From JABWCE01 sp964617955 (lineage in GTDB: Bacteria > Bacteroidota > Bacteroidia > NS11-12g > UBA9320), in NCBI GenBank assembly GCA_964617955.1, contig CAZTXB010000025.1:1-29104 (forward strand): a stretch of DNA of 29,104 bases. Direction: 5' to 3'. The position numbers were made by a program, and so were the translations under genes. The notes under the pieces were generated by a model, which ran no database searches, had not been told where the DNA came from, and saw only the letters and a list, made by a program, of their open reading frames with translations. Of this stretch, positions 26,157 through 29,104 are shown piece by piece; the stretch's first letter is position 1, and every line of letters begins with the position of its first letter.

Positions 26157-27521
26157 CTAGGCCTCATTGGCATTGATGTGTTTGAGATATTCCTCGTGAG
26201 CGCTTTTAAATTGGGCGAGCAATTCAAGTCGCTGTGAATTCAAATCTTCAATCAGCCTTGATTTTTTAAGGCGAATATGCTTAAGTCGGCGGTTGTTGTT
26301 GAGCCTCTTCAAACGAATAAAATAATTGAACGAAAACAAACCTAAAAATGGCAGGGAGAAAAAGAACGAAAAAGACAAAAGCCAAGAATTCGACCAGGTC
26401 ATCATAAGCCAACTTAAACCAAATGCATTGATAGAAAAGAAGATCAGTCCGAGCACAAGGAGCACCGAACCCGTGAACTCTGAACGCTTTACCACAAATT
26501 TTGAGAGTTTATCGGTGAGCAGAAAAGGGAGGATGTGAATGATAAACCCTAATAAAAAGAGAGGAAGCCCCAAGACGAAGTAAAGGGCAAGCGGCAGGCT
26601 TTTTATACTTTCTCTCTTCTTTTTACCTAAAGGGTTCAGCGCGCCTTCGGTGAGATTTAAAAGTTCGGTAATTGAAAAATACTGCTGCACTTTAAGTTCA
26701 AGATGCTCAAGAATTTCAGGTTTTTCTCTCTTGTAGAAATCTATGGCACCCAATATATCCTTTCTGGCCATGAACCAGGTAATTCCGCTTTCTTTTTCCC
26801 CTATTCCAAAGCTCAAAGGATCGCTTTGCACAATTTTTTCTACCCTTTCGGTAAGCTCTTCCCACCTTAAATCAGCCATGACGGCGATGCGTTTGTTCAA
26901 TTCTTCAGCTACTTTATCGGTGATGTCCCTGGCCGTTTTATAGGGGTCGAGCACATATGAGTTTTGGTAGTCGGCTATGGGAATTGGATGGGAAAAATTG
27001 AGCAATAACTTACCCTGAAAATGATGCGGGTTGGTGTAGTTGATACCCACAGGTACCAATTGAACGCCAAGTTTGAATTGATTTTTCTCTTCGGCTCCCA
27101 GTGCGATTCGGGCAGCGCCTGTTTTTAAGGGAAGCAAAATGGGTTTAGACTGGCTGGCTCCTTCAGGAAAAATAACCAAGGCCCCATTTTGTTCCAGCAA
27201 TTGATGGCAATACCTAAAAATTTCTTCATTTTTAAACATGTCATCAGGTGAGTGCTCTCTCCTAAAAATAGGGATGACATTGAGCAGTCCTAAAATTTTT
27301 GCGACGATGGGATTTTTGAACGACTCCCCACGTGCCAAAAAATGCACTCTTCGTTTGATAAAGGCTGCAACGACGATGGGGTCCATAAAAGCCGATCGAT
27401 GGTTTGGTAAAAAAATGACCGGACCCTTCAATGGAATCCTGTCTGTATTTTTAAATTCAATTTCACGGAAATACAACCTTACGGTATAGCCTAAAACAAA
27501 TTTTAAGAAACGGTATAGCAT
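26157..27521 (-). CDS. Membrane acyltransferase, Gpt2/Sct1-like PlsC superfamily
   Basis: 454 aa. Glycerolipid acyltransferase domain in residues 1 to about 215: the catalytic His motif FLPNHRSAFMDP (H41 and D47), a central basic stretch FLARGESFK with NVIPIFRRE, FPEGASQSKP (glycerol-phosphate contact) and LVPVGINYTNP. The His-Asp spacing is five residues rather than the usual four (HX4D); the same spacing occurs, to my knowledge, in the fungal Gpt2/Sct1 glycerol-3-phosphate acyltransferases and their bacterial relatives. Three hydrophobic segments (~310-336, 350-372 and 378-400) follow, and a Lys/Arg-rich tail likely to be helical. Probably acts at the inner membrane in phospholipid synthesis or turnover; the acyl acceptor cannot be told. 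Start ATG 27521; the minus strand carries TTAGTTTG (27542-27549), one base off the -7 consensus. Confidence 0.9.
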   Translation of the reverse strand: MLYRFLKFVLGYTVRLYFREIEFKNTDRIPLKGPVIFLPNHRSAFMDPIVVAAFIKRRVHFLARGESFKNPIVAKILGLLNVIPIFRREHSPDDMFKNEEIFRYCHQLLEQNGALVIFPEGASQSKPILLPLKTGAARIALGAEEKNQFKLGVQLVPVGINYTNPHHFQGKLLLNFSHPIPIADYQNSYVLDPYKTARDITDKVAEELNKRIAVMADLRWEELTERVEKIVQSDPLSFGIGEKESGITWFMARKDILGAIDFYKREKPEILEHLELKVQQYFSITELLNLTEGALNPLGKKKRESIKSLPLALYFVLGLPLFLLGFIIHILPFLLTDKLSKFVVKRSEFTGSVLLVLGLIFFSINAFGLSWLMMTWSNSWLLSFSFFFSLPFLGLFSFNYFIRLKRLNNNRRLKHIRLKKSRLIEDLNSQRLELLAQFKSAHEEYLKHINANEA

Positions 27522-27722
27522 ATTGCCTCGGTTTAAGTTTGCAAACTAAGTAAATAATTCTAAATGCGGTTTTTTTAATAGGCATATGCCACTCATATAC
27601 CAAAGCTCTCACTTACTTATAGGCCTTTAATTGCTTTTTGGAAATATGACATTTCATATTCAGTTGTTCTCCTTTATTGGGTTCCCGTATCCTGCCTGCT
27701 GTTATAAAATAAATCCACTGTT

Positions 27723-27730
27723 TATATTCG
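27723..27730 (+). promoter_or_regulatory. Candidate -7 element for the gene at 27758
   Basis: TATATTCG is one base off TAnnTTTG and lies 27 bases before the ATG. The rest of the 27522-27757 spacer shows no gene; a minus-strand frame over it has no family signature. Confidence 0.3.
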
Positions 27731-27757
27731 TGGATCCGAATTTGTTTAATACATCCT

Positions 27758-28543
27758 ATGAGGTTACCTGCAAGCATTATCCTATTTCTGGTTTTTAATG
27801 TCCATTTTTCATCGGCACAGAAACTTGAGGAGCTTAAAAAGAAGTCGTCAGACCATAGCCGGGGGTCAGAAAGTCCCTCGGGGAATTCGAAATCTGATAA
27901 CAACAATCTCAAGGAAAGTTCCGATGATAGTTATTGTACCGAGCTCTGTGCGGGGGCCTGTTGTAATTCCCTGGCCGAAATCGACTGGCACGGACTTTTT
28001 GGCAAGTCTGACCACAAAACAAAACAAAATGTGTTCGAAACGCTTCATTTAAATTTGAATGGCAGTTTTGTGCCCGGTAACTACCACTTTTGGGTGGTCC
28101 AAATTGCCGGCAACTCCAGAGTGCGATACTCCTATGCCTTAAGATATTTGGTTATTAAGGAACAAAGGATTGACATAACCGACAGCTACTATACCTTGGA
28201 TATTCAACCTTTGCAATTTCAGTTAGTAAACAAAAAAAACATATTCGCTAAATTGGGTGTAGGAGTAATGCTTGAAGGATTCGACAATTCGTCGAATGCC
28301 GCATTCGAAGTGACAACCAATATAAATTGGCGCATCAAAAACACCAGGATAGATATGGGTATTGAAGGTCGAACTGCCCATGCTGATGGGGCGGTAAGAC
28401 AAGAGACTTCATTCGGCACAAATTACGCCCTTTGGCAAAAAGATAACCGTCAGTTTTTGGTTGGCCTGCAAGGTAGGGTTTCGGAATATTACCAATCGGT
28501 TGGTTTTTACACGATTGGGGCTTCAACAGGATTCAGGTTTTAA
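27758..28543 (+). CDS. Unrecognised exported protein with Cys-cluster linker and probable outer-membrane beta-barrel
   Basis: 261 aa; I do not recognise a family. Residues 1-20 are a signal peptide (MRLPASIILFLVFNVHFSSA, then QK). A charged, Ser/Asn/Asp-rich low-complexity linker (~21-58) ends in a tight cysteine cluster C60-xxx-C64-xxx-C68-C69. From about residue 75 the chain shows alternating polar and hydrophobic strands (FETLHLNLNGSF, RYSYALRYLVI, YYTLDIQPLQFQLV, AFEVTTNINWRI, RIDMGIEGRT, QFLVGLQGRVSEYY, FYTIGASTGFRF) and ends in Phe, as outer-membrane barrel proteins do. A role in the outer membrane is inferred from this pattern. The ATG at 27758 is the natural start because it gives the signal peptide. 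It has no same-strand neighbour within 2.7 kb upstream. Confidence 0.75.
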   Translation: MRLPASIILFLVFNVHFSSAQKLEELKKKSSDHSRGSESPSGNSKSDNNNLKESSDDSYCTELCAGACCNSLAEIDWHGLFGKSDHKTKQNVFETLHLNLNGSFVPGNYHFWVVQIAGNSRVRYSYALRYLVIKEQRIDITDSYYTLDIQPLQFQLVNKKNIFAKLGVGVMLEGFDNSSNAAFEVTTNINWRIKNTRIDMGIEGRTAHADGAVRQETSFGTNYALWQKDNRQFLVGLQGRVSEYYQSVGFYTIGASTGFRF

Positions 28544-28797
28544 AATAGCGTCTTCACAAAAAAGTGGCTAAGACTTTAAGAGGATACTTTTAGGCAATGC
28601 CTTTTCAAACAGATAGAAGGTAGTAGTCCAAATGACACAATAGCTCTTGAGTTTGAAATTTCAATTTCGGAGTTGGTTTTCTGTATGTCCCCTATTTGAA
28701 AAACTTTAGTTCAAAGTAAGGCAAAGTAAATCTTAGACTTACTTCCTTATACGTTATGCACATTGGAATCTTAAACAAGTCCTAAAATATCTTCAAA

Positions 28798-28911
28798 ATG
28801 GAATGCGTTGTTAACCATGAAAAATACTACTTGCTTCGAACCGGAATTAACAAACAGAATAAGTATCGTCTCATACCCAATTTGGAAAATGACTTTACCA
28901 TGATTTTTTAA
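28798..28911 (+). CDS. Possible 37-aa small ORF
   Basis: ATG to TAA, 37 codons, with a balanced composition (Lys, Asn, Glu, Tyr, Leu). No signal peptide, no membrane helix and no recognised domain. It stands alone between the barrel-like gene and the candidate promoter at 28936. It could be a small protein, a decayed gene end or chance. Confidence 0.2.
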   Translation: MECVVNHEKYYLLRTGINKQNKYRLIPNLENDFTMIF

Positions 28912-28935
28912 AACCATTTTTTCAAAAATCAACAT

Positions 28936-28943
28936 TAACTTCG
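28936..28943 (+). promoter_or_regulatory. Candidate -7 element before a truncated gene
   Basis: TAACTTCG, with the same ten-base context ATTAACTTCG seen before ccmC (20323-20332). An ATG follows 36 bases later at 28979, and the reading frame then runs into the homopolymer tail. Confidence 0.3.
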
Positions 28944-29000
28944 TAAGAAAATAAAGCTCATAAACTAAAAAACAACCTATGTATTTCTCTACTCATCTCA

Positions 29001-29097
29001 CCCCCCCCCCCCCCCCCCCCCCTCCCCCCCCCCCAACCCCCCCCACCACTCCTTTTCTCTTTTATTTTTTTTTTTTTTTTTTTTTTTTTGTTTTTTT
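29001..29097. repeat. Poly-C then poly-T low-complexity tail, probable contig-end artefact
   Basis: 22 C (29001-29022), T, 11 C, AA, 8 C, then a short mixed pyrimidine stretch and 25 T (29065-29089), G and 7 T. The plus strand is almost entirely pyrimidine. Nothing else in the window resembles this. Complementary poly-G tails are a known artefact of two-colour Illumina chemistry, which is the simplest explanation at a contig end. Confidence 0.8.
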
Positions 29098-29104
29098 CAA
29101 TATT

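Larger units (their letters stand above)
28544..29000. other. Mostly non-coding region before the right edge
   Basis: No gene of reasonable length on either strand. A 37-codon frame (28798-28911, plus, MECVVNHEKYYLL...) has an ATG and looks fairly normal in composition, but has no recognisable family. TAACTTCG at 28936-28943 resembles a -7 element and is followed by an ATG at 28979 that would read MYFSTHLTP before entering the poly-C tract, so a gene may begin here whose remainder is lost. Confidence 0.4.

Noticed and set aside
27613..27912. Minus-strand 99-codon frame overlapping the 5' end of the exported protein gene
   Set aside because: No recognisable domain, unusual composition, and it overlaps the signal peptide region of a much better supported plus-strand gene.

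Overview
The window looks like chromosomal DNA of an environmental member of the Bacteroidota. Evidence: four secreted proteins with PKD/GEVED-type repeats, three of them ending in the gliding-motility-type (T9SS type B, CHU_C) C-terminal domain; AT-rich intergenic regions without obvious Shine-Dalgarno sites; and several upstream elements that match the Bacteroidota -7 consensus TAnnTTTG (here mostly TAACTTTG or TAACTTCG). I see no tRNA, rRNA, CRISPR array, phage gene or transposase. The last ~100 bases are nearly pure poly-C then poly-T and look like a contig-end artefact.

Layout. (1) 1-986, minus: N-terminal part of a secreted GEVED + PKD protein that runs off the left edge. (2) 1155-5048, plus: a 1038-aa UvrD/Rep-type helicase fused to a RecB/Cas4-like PD-(D/E)XK nuclease with a probable Fe-S cysteine set, then a PspC-domain membrane protein and a small overlapping LiaI/LiaF-like membrane protein. 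(3) 5133-17521, minus: a radical SAM/SPASM protein followed by a tandem array of three paralogous ~1230-1250-aa Cys-containing PKD-repeat proteins. Two of them share a base-for-base identical 1374-bp 3' segment, the most striking structural feature here. (4) 17764-24165, plus: catalase-peroxidase KatG, a 350-base spacer with two mutually exclusive hairpins and a U-tract, then a compact ccmC-ccmD-like-ccmE-ccmF cytochrome c maturation operon with the Cys-type (CxxxY) CcmE and no ccmA or ccmB beside it. (5) 24194-24967, plus: Rossmann/DUF2520 protein, tail to tail with (6) 24973-27521, minus: a DUF3179 exported protein and a Gpt2/Sct1-like membrane acyltransferase. (7) 27758-28543, plus: an unrecognised exported protein with a Cys-cluster linker and a probable outer-membrane beta-barrel. 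(8) 28544-29104: mostly non-coding, ending in homopolymers.

How the genes fit together. The helicase-nuclease is a DNA repair/processing enzyme. The PKD array is probably a set of large surface or released adhesin-like proteins exported by Sec and then T9SS, kept similar by recombination. KatG and the ccm operon both concern haem proteins and lie co-directionally, but separate promoters are likely. The remainder is housekeeping envelope and lipid metabolism. I do not see a clear new defence or biosynthetic system; the best candidates for novelty are the converted PKD array with its radical SAM neighbour, and the two-hairpin leader before ccmC.
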